From Termitomyces sp. T153 (Eukaryota > Basidiomycota > Agaricomycetes > Agaricales > Lyophyllaceae), in contig JACKQL020000076.1 of assembly GCA_018296165.2 (NCBI GenBank), positions 1 through 64,000 of the forward strand: 64,000 bases of DNA. The letters are read 5' to 3'. The position numbers and the translations under genes are program-made. Shown piece by piece: positions 45,084 through 57,657 of the stretch. The notes beneath the pieces were generated by a model. It did no database searches. It saw only the letters and a list, made by a program, of their open reading frames with translations, and had not been told where the DNA came from. The first letter of the stretch is position 1. Each line of letters starts with the position of its first letter.

Positions 45084-45844
45084 ATAGCTCGCATACTTGA
45101 CAGCCCATGAAGCCCCTTTCATAATGTTAGACCCCTTTGAGTTTCCCTTGTTTAGTTGATCAGGTTGATGGCCGTCTTGGTCATGAACTCCTCTTACTCA
45201 CCACTCACCAACGGCATCCATCTTAACTTTCTCTGCCTCATCATTCTGTAACTCCTGGATCGACTCTGATTCATTGTTTCTTAAAACAGTTTTGTCTTAC
45301 TTATTCCATATTTTATAGACAATTCATAGCTATAAAAATCGAGCTACTAGATTGTATTAGATGTACGCATCCACACAGTGCCTTTTGTCCGACCTCTAAG
45401 TTTTCTTGAGCTTCCTCATTGTCCTCATTTCTCTTTCTATCATCGACCTCGTCATTGATTTTATCTGTGTTCTAACGCGTCTCATGATACAGGGCTTAGC
45501 CTATATAGAATGTTCATTTTCTTGTGTAGCTATGAGTATACTATGGGCCGTCGCGAGCAAGGCGTAACCGAGATCTAAGAATAGGAATCCAGCCAGGTTA
45601 GACGTCCCGGTAAGCGCGGCCATCAACCAATCAACTAAAAAAGGGCAACTAAAAGGGGTCTAACGTGATGAAAGGAATGCAAGCATGGTCGTTCAAAATT
45701 CTTGATCTTCTGATCTCACAGCCGTCGTGAGACTATAAGACCAAAAAGTAACACTAGCTCACAAGCTACTAATATTGATATATATCTACCTACGCTGCCT
45801 AAGATCTTCTCTACTTTTTATCTCTTCACCTGCACAGGACCCGA
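45084..45844. other. Upstream region of the MFS gene
   Basis: No gene. CpG-normal. TATATATCT at 45778-45786 lies about 65 bp before the MFS start and could be its core promoter. Confidence 0.5.
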
Positions 45845-48398
45845 ATGAGCTCTAAGAACGTAGTGCCCGCCGTGGACACAGAATCCCGGAAAGACGCGTT
45901 GTATGACTCGGAGGAGGGCTATAGCCACGCATATGGCCTCAAATGTAATCTGAGTATGTTCTACGTGTGTTGTCAACGACGTAGCTTATCCATCCAAGTC
46001 AACAAATGCATGCAGGAAGAGTAATACGGTCTTTGTCCTCTAACCAACTACTAATTGTCACCCACGAAGGATCGGATATGGAAGGTATCAATGGCAGCTA
46101 TTCGTACTGACAGGGTTCGGATGGATGGCAGACAGTGAGTTCTATACTACAACCACGTGCTAGTGCGCACCGTACGTTTCGTTTTTTGCTGATTCAACGT
46201 TCGTCAGATATCTGGCTCCAGGGCGTCGCAATTGTGTTGGGCCAAGTGCAGCAGGGACTGCATCCTTCACGCGTGGAATTTGCGACACTCGCACTGTTTG
46301 CTGGTCTAATTCTTGGTGCAACTACCTGGGGTATCATGGCGGATTTGATAGGAAGAAGACTTTCTTTCAATGTTGGTCTTAACATAATCCTACGTTCTCA
46401 TTCTGCATCCACGATGTACTCATGATCAGATTACACTTTTCCTGGCTGGTGTGTTTGGGATCGCGGCTGGTGGTGCTCCTGATTTCATCACTTTTGCATC
46501 CCTCGAAGCCTGCCTTGGCTTCGGGGTCGGTGGCAAGTACGCCATTCTCCCCCTGTTTTAAGCTATCAGCTTCATCATGTGTTTTAGTTTACCTGTAGAT
46601 GGTGAACATCTGGATTCTCGCTAGCCAAATATGTCAATTGTTCACACTAGACTTCACAGGTGCTCTTTATCTTGAACATATCCCTCAAAGCTACCAGGTT
46701 GGTATAGCTTAAATCTCCATACAGCTTTACAGTGACACGAATTTGGAAGTGGACATTAACTCTTCTTTCTGTATGGTGGGCTTTTGGCCAACTGGTGGCA
46801 TCGCTGATTGCGTGGGGCTTTATCGATAACTTTTCGTGTGAAGCAACGGCGACGATATGTTTGAAGAGCGACAACATGGGCTGGAGATATACCTAGTGCG
46901 TTTGACTATTGATAATTGCGGGGATTGTGATTACCATACAAACTTTTTGTTTTGTACCTGAGCAGCTATACCTTGTGAGTTTCCTCCCAGATCAATATAA
47001 ATTTAAGTGGATAAATGATACCGTCTTTCAAGCGGTTGTATGACATTTCTCATGTTCTTCATACGCTTCGTTGTCTTCGATCTTCAAGAGTCACCGAAGT
47101 ACCTCGTTGCGAAAGGTCGAGACCAAGAAGCCATTGCCGTAGGTCGCCTCAGCAAGGTTCTTCAATCTACTAAAGTACTTTAAACTTGAAGGTTCTCGAA
47201 CACATCGCAAAACGAAACGGCAAGAAGATCAGCCTTACTTTAGAACAATTATCAGTCATTGAGAGTGCTGCAGAGTATACCCCTAAATCAAACCTCGAGG
47301 TGGTGAAGAGTGTATTTTCAACTATCTCCTTGTATGACTCTTCCTGGTCTCGAGACCGGTTGTTTCCCTAACACGGGGCTTCCAGATCGCATATCAGACC
47401 CTTGTTCTCCGGCCACAAGCTTGCAATTAACAGCACATTGATTATTCTCTGTTGGGGTACGATTCATGCCACTTTGAATTCCGATGCAACCAATCGATCC
47501 GGTCAATAGGACTCATTGGACTCGCGTACCCTCTCTTCAACAGCTTCCTGCCTCTTTATCTCCAGCAGCGCATCGTCAGCTCCACAGACTCAGACAGCAT
47601 CAATGTCACTTACCGTAACTTTGCTATAATATCTATTATGGGAATCCCTGGGTCTATTCTCGCCTGCTTCATCGTCGATTGGACCCGTGGCTCAAAAAGT
47701 AGGTGGTCCCTCGGCGGAAGGAAGCTGACAATGGCAATTTCGACTGGACTTACTGGACTCTTTCTCTTCCTCTTCACCACAAGTAAAACTGATGGTGCTG
47801 TCCTTGGATGGTCTTGCGCGGCAGGTGCTACACAGTGGGTCCATGATCAGTCCAAATCATGATTACATTACTGATGTGTGTTTATTCTTATAGAAATGCT
47901 GTAGGTTGCCTGTATACTTGAAGTTCATCACAGTTGATTCACTGTCCAATCAGATGTATGGCGTCCTTTTCGCGTATACCCCGGAAGTTTGTACCCGGAC
48001 TAACACAGCACCTTTCTTAAGAATGACATACAATATCTAGGTCTTCCCTGCCCCTCATCGCGGTACTGGTGACGCGCTTGCGAGTAGCTTCAATAGAATG
48101 ATGGGTATTCTCGCGCCTGTCATTAAAATTGTCACCACAAGTGCCACCGGTGCCGCTGCACCTGGGTCTTCAGCCAATGGGTACGTTGTCGTGAAATATC
48201 TTGATCGTCTTATCATTAGTCCAACCTTTCGTGTGATATTTTCATCAGCTCGATATTTGTCGCTGCAACATTGTTCCTGGTTACCGCCGTCCTAATGGTA
48301 TTTCTGCCTATTGAGGTGAGTAGAGTCACATCCATGATGTTTCCTCTGTACTGAGGTTATTTGTTACAATCTAGACGGCAGGTAGGGCTGCGATGTAG
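45845..48398 (+). CDS. MFS transporter, sugar/organic-solute type
   Basis: A 12-helix membrane transporter of the major facilitator superfamily, predicted to be about 525 residues over roughly 13 exons, with no break found. It begins MSSKNVVPAVDTESRKDALY. Joined exons give RIGYGRYQWQLFVLTGFGWM then ADNIWLQGVAIVLGQVQQ, next GATTWGIMADLIGRRLSFN (the loop 2-3 motif G-x-x-x-D-x-x-G-R-R), GNLPVDGALYLEHIP, DLQESPKYLVAKGRDQEA (central loop), GLAYPLFNSFLPLYLQQR, SKSRWSLGGRKLTMAIS, and YTPEVFPAPHRGTGDALASS (the P-E-x-x-P-x-x-x-R-G-T-G motif of helix 11). The end is VFLPIETAGRAAM. The layout resembles SVOP-like and related fungal transporters. Several introns use GTTGGT-type donors and were placed from protein conservation. 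Substrate unknown. Confidence 0.85.
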
Positions 48399-49517
48399 AG
48401 AGAACTGGATGTGTGAGAAACTTTCGATTATCTTGAATTTGAACTAGATATGTCTTAACGTGTACGACTACCATAACTAGACTTTTGACTATCCAGATAA
48501 CTCTCATACAACACGGTCATGGACGATTCAGTGGCTATATGTTTATCTATGAGAACGTGGTCAACTGTCAACAGGGCTCCTCTGACCATCATATGATTGT
48601 GTGCCAGGAGATGGGAGCTAGGACCAGCACATGATACCTATGTGGTTGGTTATATTCCAACTTAGTGTTGGTGTTAGGAGAACTTGGCGGTCAGTAGGGT
48701 TCGGCAGAATGTAGAGAAGAAAGATGTAGATACAGATTGGGGGACCGGACCTATTCAAAAGTAGTGGAGACAGGTCAGAGAACTTGAAGACGAGTATGAC
48801 AAAGGTCCATGATTATCCTTGTACACTTCAGACCAAATAATTCGTCCCGCCCGCGTCGCCATCTTCATTCATCGTCCTCGCAATCTTTGCAGCTGTCGTC
48901 ACCACTACTGGCTTGTTCGTCCTCGTCACGATCCCTTTATTAAACCCCTTCTGTACGCCATGCTTGAGCTTGTCGATATGTTGACAAAAAACGTATGGAA
49001 TTAATTTATGATGAGGATGGAACGAATAAGGATGTGGATGAGACAGGACTGTCTGTTCAGCGTCGTAACTATTGAAGAGATTTGACCGAAGCGTTTGCTG
49101 CCGAATAGGAAGAGATTTTCTTCAAACCTTCGTGAGGGATTCGCAGAGCTCGGCATAGCTTTGATAATTTGTACATATCGTCGAAGAGGAGAAGTAGACA
49201 CGTTCGTGAATGACTACAAATGCTGACCTGCTGTGGTCATCGAGGTGCAAGAGACAAGAGGGCACCTTGATGTTGGCCAATGCAGGTGATGGCAGGGTCA
49301 CACTGATACCAATGTTGAGGTTATTGTACGACAATATGAGACTTTTGAGTGCTCGCATAAACGAGTCGTTGGAAAATAAAAAGAAATCATTACATGGTCA
49401 TCGAAATTCGTATATGGCCTACGCCCGGTCCTCCAACGCCTCAAGTCTCGTAATTTGTCTAGAAGACAAAGCACTAATCAACACCCGAAACTTATATCGC
49501 GTAAAAGAACCAAATAT
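48399..49517. other. Intergenic between MFS and CK2 beta genes
   Basis: No supported gene in about 1.1 kb. The ORFs at 48819-49004 and 49210-49584 lack family features; the latter runs into the antisense of the CK2 beta 3' end. Confidence 0.5.
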
Positions 49518-50335
49518 TCACCTATCTCTAACGGCCTCCTGCCACCTTTGCAGTCTCGCCGTCTCATTCAACTGGAATCCATAAATTTTCGGACGGTACC
49601 TCTCCACCTTGAGTGCGACAGAAGCCGTGCTGATCGAGTCCCCACCACCCTCCGTCGGGGCCTCCTGTTCCTCTCTCATCCTCTTCGTCCTCCTCTCTCC
49701 ATCTTTCGTTGCCGGCCCTAAATCCGATGGACCACTCTTCGGCGGTATAAGGCTCGGGTAGACAAGGAACAGGAGATGTGGAAACGTTGTACCGAAGTAT
49801 GCTCCATCGATAGAGCCGTGGCGGGCAGATTTAGGTGAGTAGAGGTCTTCGCAACGTCCACAGTAGAGTTTTACGGACTTTTCGTAGGGGACGTCGGTTA
49901 AACCTACGGGTAGGAGGGGCTGAAGCTGACAGAATACGCGGGGGCATCGTCCGAAGTCGGCGCGTTTGTATTTTTCAATCTGGGAAGGTTAGAGGCAGTT
50001 TTTGAGAGAAGAGGTCGAGAGCACCATTTTCTGTAGGCCCCGCGCGGTGACGATCCATCGGGCGTGGATGAGCCCGTACAGAAGACGGGCTTGGACGTCG
50101 AGAGAGCCTCGTAGTTCGTCTTGAATTTCGTCGTCTATGTGGTCACATTGAGTCGAGTTGAAGAAAGTATAAAGAACAAGTACTCACCCAAATTGTCGGT
50201 GATGAGGTCGAGAGCCTGAGAGTAATTGGTTACTTCATTGTTGAGACCAGTCAAATTGAAACGATCGAGAATGAAGTCTTCATCGACCTCGCAAAAGTAC
50301 TCGTTGCCTTTGGAAGATAGAAACCAAGATATCCA
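49518..50335 (-). CDS. CKB1: Casein kinase II regulatory (beta) subunit, 5' end unresolved
   Basis: The regulatory subunit of protein kinase CK2, which dimerises through a zinc finger and holds the catalytic subunits. Exons 50335-50188, 50134-50025 and 49979-49518 (minus) join in phase to 239 residues. Visible: [20 protein letters not shown] then [20 protein letters not shown], the acidic [31 protein letters not shown], and the zinc finger with Cys pairs CPRVFC and CGRC followed by [20 protein letters not shown]. The C-terminus has [24 protein letters not shown] sequence and ends at TGA 49518. The first coding exon is missing: the exon at 50335 opens at a splice acceptor, and no ATG on this strand occurs between it and about 50750. 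The start is probably a small upstream exon near the divergent TBC gene. Confidence 0.88.
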
Positions 50336-50823
50336 CTGTATCGCCTAGTGAGCAGCGATGGTGACGAAACCCTGAAAGCCCCTACCGAGCTGAGGAAATG
50401 GTTTGATCTCGGTCGCAGAGAACAGTTGATTATCAGACGAACCTGGAGTAATCAGAATCGGACCCAGAGGTTGCTTCCTCCACTGTAAGTATATGGAGTT
50501 CAATGATAAGCCGCAGTGAAGCAGAGCACGCAACTTGTAACGAGGCTTGAGATGGACGAGGCTGCGAAGAGATCGCTGGGCAGTTGGGGCCGCCCACGCG
50601 TCAAAATGAGGACAAACAATGCTCGACTTCACGGGAGACGGGTGTTCCTCGGCGTCCACAGCCAACACAATTAATCCCTTTGAGTCGTCTTGGCTACGCG
50701 TAACTGAGGCGCAAAACGTGCCGTATCACGATTCGAGAAAGCCCGGAACATCACCACGAGGCTGGGCATCTGTAGATTATGCGAGGCTGGGGTCTCGCCA
50801 TTTCGAGGATCTAGTACTAATAC
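50336..50823. promoter_or_regulatory. Short region between divergent CK2 beta and TBC genes
   Basis: About 490 bp. It must hold the 5' part of CK2 beta as well as both promoters. The ORFs at 50345-50668 (-) and 50619-50882 (+) do not resemble either protein. Confidence 0.45.
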
Positions 50824-53800
50824 ATGGCAACGTCGCAGATGAAGACTCCAGTGCACTTGCATCCACTCTCTCCGGACGATAATGCATCTAGATGTCGACG
50901 GGCTCGGACTCAGACAGATATAGATTTACGCCAACGGCAACCGACTAATCATCATTCATCTCACGCTCAGCTCCAGGCTGATGACCCTGGCAAAGCGAAT
51001 TGGGATGGCAGTGTGCGCTATAGAAAAGGAAACAAGGATAGAACTAATGGAAGTGGGTCGAAAGACTTGTCCACGCTGTGGAGCCAGCCAAATGGTACTG
51101 CATCCGTCTTCGTTGTCGGATCGTCCATGGACTTTATGTCATCTACTCCTCGTCGCTCGAGCATCGTGAATCCAGATGTCATCGTTACCAGCGATTCGGA
51201 TGAAGAAGTATACGGTGCAAATATTACGACTCGGGTTCTCGCCACCAAATGGCACAAGTATTCGGACGACGCCATCCAAAGTGCTATCTCGAACATTGGT
51301 CGAGTCGAATCTTCCGCTGAAGCAGTAGATCATCCCTACCATACAGCACTTCGAATACTTTCCTCGGCGCTCCATAATTTGTCACGCGCTAGGATTGAAC
51401 TAGAGGAGAATAGGAGGACATTACAGGAAAAGGAGATTGCGCGACGTGAGAGGGCAGAAGCACTTCTCAAAGAACTGCCGAGCTCTGAACAGGACGTTGC
51501 CAAACGCGTTATACAGTCACTGTTCGCCGACGCTAACGAGTCTCAGCATCAAGTGCAACGGCAACCGAGTTTACTGGTAAGCTATACAGCGTCCGATTTT
51601 TCGAGTCCAGCTCAGGATTTTTCAGTCTCTAACTGAATCACTGAGTGAAGCTCTCGCGGATCATACTTCATTTATACCTAGTACCAGTCTTACGGAGACA
51701 TCAGTGCTTACAATCATGCCAGAAGAGTCAGACTCTGCAATCGGATCTGCAGATCAATTCGCCCAACCAACCACCCTCGTGCTTAATGATCAAGTCACTC
51801 CTACTGTTCCAGACACCGTTATACCAGAGTCTACAGAGGAGTCAGGAGAAAGCCGCGACGATCTCACTTCGATACCCAGCCAAAAGCGTCAAGAACGCCT
51901 TTCGTGGATGAATAGCTGGTTCGGTAACGGTTCCAGGGGCAAGTCCCGCTCTCGAAGCGGGACAGGTTCGCAGACCGAATCGGACAAAGATCCACCAACG
52001 TCCGAAGAGCCCTCGGTCGATATGCCGGCCCCTCCACACCGTACCGATAGTAGCAAGGCCACGAAAAGCGTGTTTAATACCCTCGGAATCACCTTGCTCA
52101 ACCCGGCGACGCCGAAAAAACGACCGAACACATTTGATCCCCCTGGTTTGCCCGTGACTGCGGCGAGCTCAGATACAGAGTCCACCCTCTCGACGCGGGC
52201 AACACCCCCAACGTTGTCTAATGTCGCGTCAGCTATCTCATCACCGATACAACCCAGCTTCGTACCTCTCGCCCCACCCCAGCTCACAACCTCACTGGAT
52301 CTCACAGAAGTAAAACAACCACCACAAGCCCTTATAGCCACGCCCACTACGGACGACCCTCCACGCATTCAAGGTTCTTCCCTCCGCGCCATCGCCAACG
52401 CCACACGGGTCATGACAACAGGGCCTGCAAGTGTCCTCGCCGACTCGGGACGATACACCAGCCCTCTCATAGCCCAACTCGCATTCGAACTCATCTCGCA
52501 CGCTCGTGACCAAGCTATCACTTTCCGCGACTGGCCCAAAGAGCGGCGAGAATTTAAGGTTATCGATGATGGGTCGAAACGGCATGGACCTACGCCTATT
52601 ATCAGCCCGTCGGACGGGACGGATGCGACGATGACGCTTAGTCGGGCGTTGAATCATCAGATGGAGAAGAATAGGAAGGTATCATCGAGCAGGCAAGGTG
52701 GTGCTATGCCGTTTACGTCGCCGATTTTTGGGTCGTTTTTGCCGCAGCAGCAGCGCAAGGCTGGGGCCGTGGATAAGGCACATGGACACGGACATGGGAC
52801 GACGAATCAGGAGGTGCGGCAGGGAGGTGCTGGGACGGCAGGCACACATCATGCACAGGCGAATGGGCCAACGGTGAAGAAGCCCGCATCCGTTCCGCTC
52901 GAGTCGATCATACCAGCCATATCTAAACCTCCGACGCAATACCTCTCTCGCACCTACACGCCTCTCACATCAAGGGAGTTTAGATTCTCAATACCACTCC
53001 CACAGAACGCGGCGAAGTTCAAGGTGTATCACGATGACAAGAACCAGAGGCCTCTGACGGATCGGTATGGGTTTATGTATGATATGTCGCAGTATGACGT
53101 GCTTTTGCTGATGAGGGCGAGGGAGTGCGGGAATACGGCACCGGCATGTCTTACGGGTGTCAAGATTGCAGATCGGGAGGAAGATAATAGTTGGCCTGGG
53201 GAGGAGGGGGAGGATGAGGGGGAAGGAGTGAAAGATGTGATTGAGGTTGTAAAGGAGAATTGTACGTGTGACGGAGAATCTCCACCGCCGCTGCAGCCTC
53301 CTACGACGACGAATGACACGGCTAGCGTGTATGAGCAGTCCATAGCACCCAGCACGAAATCGCGATCTTCGTCGAACAGCCGGAAGCGTTCGTCGACGCT
53401 CACTTCTTCATCGATCGCTGCGACGTCTATGACATCCGTACTCCATGTCACTCCCGATACCCCGCGACACGTCTGCGCCAACACCATGCGGAGGCTGCTT
53501 GATCAACTCACATCGATCCATGACGCAAGACAGACTGTCCAACGACGCGAATGGGACGTTTTCGTTCGCCAGCGGAGTAAAGTTAGACTACTCAAACCGC
53601 ACCCTGCGGGTCCCGCACCAGCTACACTATCTGCTGCCGGAGGCGCAGCCGCAATCTTGGGTCTCGGAACTGCATGCGAAGACGAGGAGCTCGCGCATAG
53701 CGAAGGGCTCATTGGGTTTGCACAGCTTGGGCTTTCGGCAAGCCGGGATGAGCGGAGAGTGTTTGATAGGCTTGTGAGGAATGGAATTCCGCTCGTGTAT

Positions 53801-54766
53801 CGCGCGAAGGTGTGGCTGGAGTGTAGTGGGGCGTTGGAGATGCGTGAGCCGGGGGTGTTTAGGGATCTTTTGGAAGAAAGGGGAACGGAGGAGGGAAAAG
53901 CGGGTGTGGAAGGGGAAATTGAGAAGGATGTAGGGAGGACTATGCCGTTGAATGTATTTTTTGGAGGTGATGGAATGGGGGTGGATAAGTTGAGGAGGGT
54001 ATTGGTTGCCTATAGTCGGTGAGTCTGATGGTTCACTCAGAATCTGTCGGTAGGATACTTATGTATTTTTTTGTCTAGACGCAGTCCTGCTGTGGGGTAC
54101 TGCCAGGGCATGAATTTGATCACTTCGACACTGTTGCTCGTGCATGCAGATGAGGAGGAGGCGTTTTGGACGCTAGCGGCCATTGTTGAACGAATCTTGC
54201 CTGAAGATTTTTTCTCGCCGTCTCTCCTCCCTTCGCGTGCATGTCCCCTCGTTCTTCTCGACTATGTGCAGGAGCATATGCCCAAACTCCATGCCCATTT
54301 GACCAAGCTTGGTGTCGACTTGGCTGCGATATGCTTCTCGTGGTTTCTGTCGCTTTTCACGGACTGTCTGCCCGTCGAGGTGAGTCATCTTTAGATTCTT
54401 GCTTTCTCTCCAGGGCTGATTCAGTGACCTGTGTCAGACGCTGTTCCGTGTATGGGACGTGTTTCTTGTAGATGGGCTTGATGTCCTCTTCCGTGTCGCG
54501 CTCGGCATCCTACGCAGTAATGAACAGGAGCTTCTGCAGTGCGAATCGATACCTGCAGTTTATGTGGCGTTGGAGAATCTGCCTACGAGGATGTGGGAAG
54601 CAGACAAGGTCCTTCAGGTGCATAATCTACTCCTATCTTTCATTTTTGCGCTGATGAAGGTTTCTTTCTGCAGCTCGAAGTCGAGTTACGGGGATTGATG
54701 ACACATGCTGATTTAGTTAGCAAGCGGGATGTGCATGTTGCTACCCTCAGCAAGCTAATATCGTAG
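50824..54766 (+). CDS. TBC-domain Rab GTPase-activating protein
   Basis: A RabGAP that speeds GTP hydrolysis by a Rab GTPase on membranes. Exons 50824-51576, 51626-54018, 54079-54379, 54438-54617 and 54674-54766 join to 1239 residues with all phases matching. The first ~690 residues are mostly disordered, with a probable coiled coil around RARIELEENRRTLQEKEIAR (about residues 190-215) and a Ser/Thr/Pro-rich middle. A conserved-looking block (DRYGFMYDMSQYDVLLLMRA) precedes the catalytic part. The TBC domain covers about residues 965-1215: GIPLVYRAKVWLECSGALEM, then EIEKDVGRTMPLN with the Arg finger, and PAVGYCQGMNLI with the Gln finger. It continues CFSWFLSLFTDCLPVE and FRVWDVFLVDGLDVLFRVAL. 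Both catalytic residues are present, so activity is expected. The exact Rab is unknown. Confidence 0.9.
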
Positions 54767-54896
54767 GACCTGTTTTACATAGATGGATTTTTGGAATACT
54801 TTTCCCCACAACCGAGAGTGCTACATTAGGGGGGGAAATGTCCTTTTTGCTCTTGATATCCCTCAAATAAGCCACTTACCGAAAAATATATGAACA

Positions 54897-54985
54897 TCCG
54901 ACTTGCCTGGATCGAACAGGCGGCATCAAGATATGAACGTCATAACCATTACAGTCTTGCGCTCTACCAACTGAGCTAAAGTCGG
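54897..54985 (-). tRNA. tRNA-Tyr (GTA) with a 16-nt intron
   Basis: On the minus strand the acceptor stem CCGACTT pairs with AAGTCGG, with discriminator A. The D arm is GCTCAGTTGGTAGAGC, the anticodon stem CAAGA/TCTTG, and the T arm GCCTG-TTCGATC-CAGGC. The loop begins CTGTAA, giving anticodon GTA (Tyr). The intron, probably TGGTTATGACGTTCAT, follows position 37 as in nuclear tRNA-Tyr genes. Without it the tRNA is 73 nt. The 3' CCA is not encoded. It lies about 130 bp past the TBC stop codon, on the other strand. Confidence 0.95.
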
Positions 54986-55691
54986 TTGTTCACAACCTAA
55001 TCATTGATAAATATATAGTTCCCTTATGTCTTCCCAGACACCGGCATTTGTAAACTGTACTGAACTGTACCACAAGAATTGAGCAACCCCTAGTTGAGTT
55101 GAGGCTACATCAAAAAGAGGGTCAAGGATAAGATGACATGTCAACATTGATGTCAGGACCCAGTTTCAATGATGTGACAATAGCATGCAAGTAGAGGAGA
55201 GAAGATCTTCTGATTGATCTGGACAGAACACGATACTTAGTGGAAAGTGACATTTCAGTTAGCTTTTTGAAGAATAAAGATTAGTCAAAAGGAATAGAGG
55301 TGGTCTATTTTCTCGAAGTACTCGAGTATGTGTGACTGGATGACATCTTGCAAAGAACAACACGGACTAAATAAACTGGCTTGCACACGAGGAGCAGCCC
55401 GAACAAAATGGGGCCGGAGCTAGGCAAGGTCAACAAAGTGTATGGGATTTGCAGCTGGCTACAGCAATCAACATCATTGTAGACATTTCTTTCGCGACAC
55501 CTCGGATTTATACCCTAGCGTTTTTGAAGTCTGGCAGCTCGCAGTAGTAGTAGTTGTTATTCTGGTCGCTACAGAATTTCGCATTGCTTATGGCCACATG
55601 GAAGTATGATTATGAGGATTATGTGGAAGATATCGGTATTCAAAGGCAAAATGGTGTCGGGATTGGGATACCAAAATACTATGTTTATCCA
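54986..55691. other. Intergenic
   Basis: No gene supported. Host-like CpG content. The ORF at 55554-55766 (+) is antisense to the lipase C-terminus. Confidence 0.5.
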
Positions 55692-57053
55692 TCAGAGCCA
55701 CAAAACTCGAATATTGAAATGACAGACTATGGCATGAGCTGGGGTCACTCCACGAGAAGGTATTGAAGCCGAGCAAGTCGGATCCTCCCCATCTGGGCAA
55801 CACAAAAATGTTGTATCTTTTGATGCAGGATCTGCGCTCAACCAATATTCAATCCCTAGGAAAATGATGGCCGAACATCAGCTGATGATATCTGAAATGA
55901 ATTATTATTACCGTGATGGTGGTATCCTAATGAGACTGGTATAACTGTAGGAACCCTGTCATTGAAATCAATTTCAGGAAAGACATGAGCAATGTAAACT
56001 ACCCGTCCGTCGTGTGAACCACTGTGTACATGTTAGAATTCATAACCGGAGAAACTTGTCTACCTACCCCGAAAAGCTCTTGTTCCAAGCTCTGAGTTTA
56101 CATACTCGGCAAATTCTTTATTCTAGGAAGACCACTTCAAGAAAAGATACATATGACACGTCACGAAAGACGTACACCGAGCCTGGGAGCACCGTACGAA
56201 TACGTCCGAACTTCTCTATTAGTATCTTGGGGATGATTGTGTCCCGAACCATCATTGCCACTACTAACCCACGTTTCGAGGAAGTTGTGTTTCAAAGTAA
56301 CTGCTGCAAGAGTAGCCAACGCGCCCCCGAGCGAATGACCCACCGTAACTATTGCAAATCCAGGGTGTGATTTTATTTGTTGTGTCACGACAAGCAAAAC
56401 TTGTGCCACGACAGAGTTCCAGCTAGATACAAGAGCGAATATCAGTATCGTACACTAGCAGACTTTTGCCTCTTACGCGGCCAAAAATCCGCTATGCACT
56501 CGTACACCGACTAATCTGTGGTCGACATGGAGATCATATAGACCTATGATATTGCTCACCTGGAGCAGATACACCTGGAATTACCAATGGTACGAGAAGC
56601 AGCTGACCATCGAGCAGGAAATTAATTAGGGAAGCGCTAAAGACGACCCCTGTATTGAGGTGCTAGAATCCACGCAGCATGAATTCAACAAGTCACCTTC
56701 CACGAAGGGCAACAATAATCTCTTTCCGATGTGAATCTCTGGCAACAAATCCTTGAATGTCTGTTAGCTCATTGGAGAACTGTTTTACGGCGCGATTAGT
56801 TTTTTCAATCAGCTACGTGATTATTGTGCTGAAAATGGCAAAAACGCGCATGTAAGACCAGTGTGTTCCCGTTTGGGCGTGGGCACAGACGACTATAAGC
56901 CGAAGACGCATATTTGAAGTAATGCAAGAGGTCATCGAATGTAGAATCTGCTCGTGTCGCATATCTGCCGATGAGGATTCTTTCGAGCACATCAAAGTAA
57001 CATGTACACTTACCAGAAATAATTGTGCGCTTTGTGCTACAAGCATTGGTCAT
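55692..57053 (-). CDS. Class 3 lipase (alpha/beta hydrolase), ends approximate
   Basis: A lipase hydrolysing ester bonds of acylglycerols, probably secreted. On the minus strand the exons read DSTFDDLLHYFKYASSAYSR then LCPRPNGNTLVL, FSNELTDIQGFVARDSHRKE then IIVALRG, FLLDGQLLLVPLVIPGVSAP, VHSGFLAAWNSVVAQVLLVV, and FAIVTVGHSLGGALATLAAV with the nucleophile Ser in GHSLG. Then come VRTYSYGAPRLG, FAEYVNSELGTRAF, VVHTTDGVPTVIP (catalytic Asp region) and SLGYHHHGIEYW (catalytic His). A late exon has CCPDGEDPTCSASIP. Introns of about 50 nt separate these blocks. A hydrophobic run (VSLFILILTVVFLALLIL) just upstream of the Met at 57053 is likely part of a signal peptide whose own start was not found. 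The C-terminal exon and stop at 55692 are tentative. Confidence 0.75.
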
Positions 57054-57396
57054 CAAGATAAGAAGTGCAAGGAAGACAACAGTAAGAATGAGAATAAAGA
57101 GGCTGACTCGGGCTGGAACTATTGTCCACGTTCGCTAACAAAAGCAGATGCCGAGGGAGCTGCCGAGAGAAATCCGCACTTTGATAGGGCATCACGTGCT
57201 TTCTCAAATCCTTCACCCCCACACTGTTGCTCACAAGCACACAAGCAAATTGTAGTGATGCAGCTCCCGGACAGTAACTTATTTCATATCAGGTACACTT
57301 GGACAATATAACAATTTCCACAGGCACTTTCCACAGGCACTTGCTACATATCCTAGCAGCATTGCTAAGGTCACTTATAAAGCCACTAACTATTTT
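57054..57396. other. Lipase upstream region and gene/transposon boundary
   Basis: Contains the unresolved lipase 5' end (to about 57200). CG dinucleotides stop at about 57270, where the next transposon island begins. TTTCCACAGGCAC is directly repeated near 57315. Confidence 0.5.
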
Positions 57397-57657
57397 GTGA
57401 CAGAATTAGATGGGTCAGTTTGGAAGATCAGGGTAGCAGCCTTTAGAGGAGTCCCTGACAAAGCTTGGCAACAATTGGAGCTATCCCAAAGCATAGAGCA
57501 ATGGGTGAATATCCCTCCAGAAAAGTTAAAAGAGTTGAAGGAGGAACCACAAAGGCCTGTGGGAAATGCTATACCAGACCTTTTATTTGGTTCTACAAGG
57601 CTTCACAAGCCTCTAGACCATGACTTGGGTGGGTCAGAAAGCAGCCCTGAAGATTGA
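57397..57657 (+). CDS. Unassigned ORF in transposon island
   Basis: An open frame with good coding-like composition (FVTELDGSVWKIRVAAFRGV, SQSIEQWVNIPPEKLKELKE, IPDLLFGSTRLHKPLDHDLG). The same frame is open a little upstream of the Met. It sits in CpG-poor DNA and is probably a piece of an unknown transposon protein. No family recognised. Confidence 0.3.
   Translation: MTELDGSVWKIRVAAFRGVPDKAWQQLELSQSIEQWVNIPPEKLKELKEEPQRPVGNAIPDLLFGSTRLHKPLDHDLGGSESSPED

Noticed and set aside
49210..49584. 124-codon ORF after the MFS gene
   Set aside because: Its second part is antisense to the CK2 beta coding sequence and the first part has no recognisable features.
53029..53487. 152-codon minus-strand ORF within the TBC gene
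   Set aside because: Antisense shadow of a coding exon.
3231..57053. Secondary-metabolite gene cluster formed by the transporters, oxidase and lipase
   Set aside because: There is no core synthase (PKS, NRPS or terpene cyclase), and the candidate genes are separated by housekeeping genes and large transposon islands.
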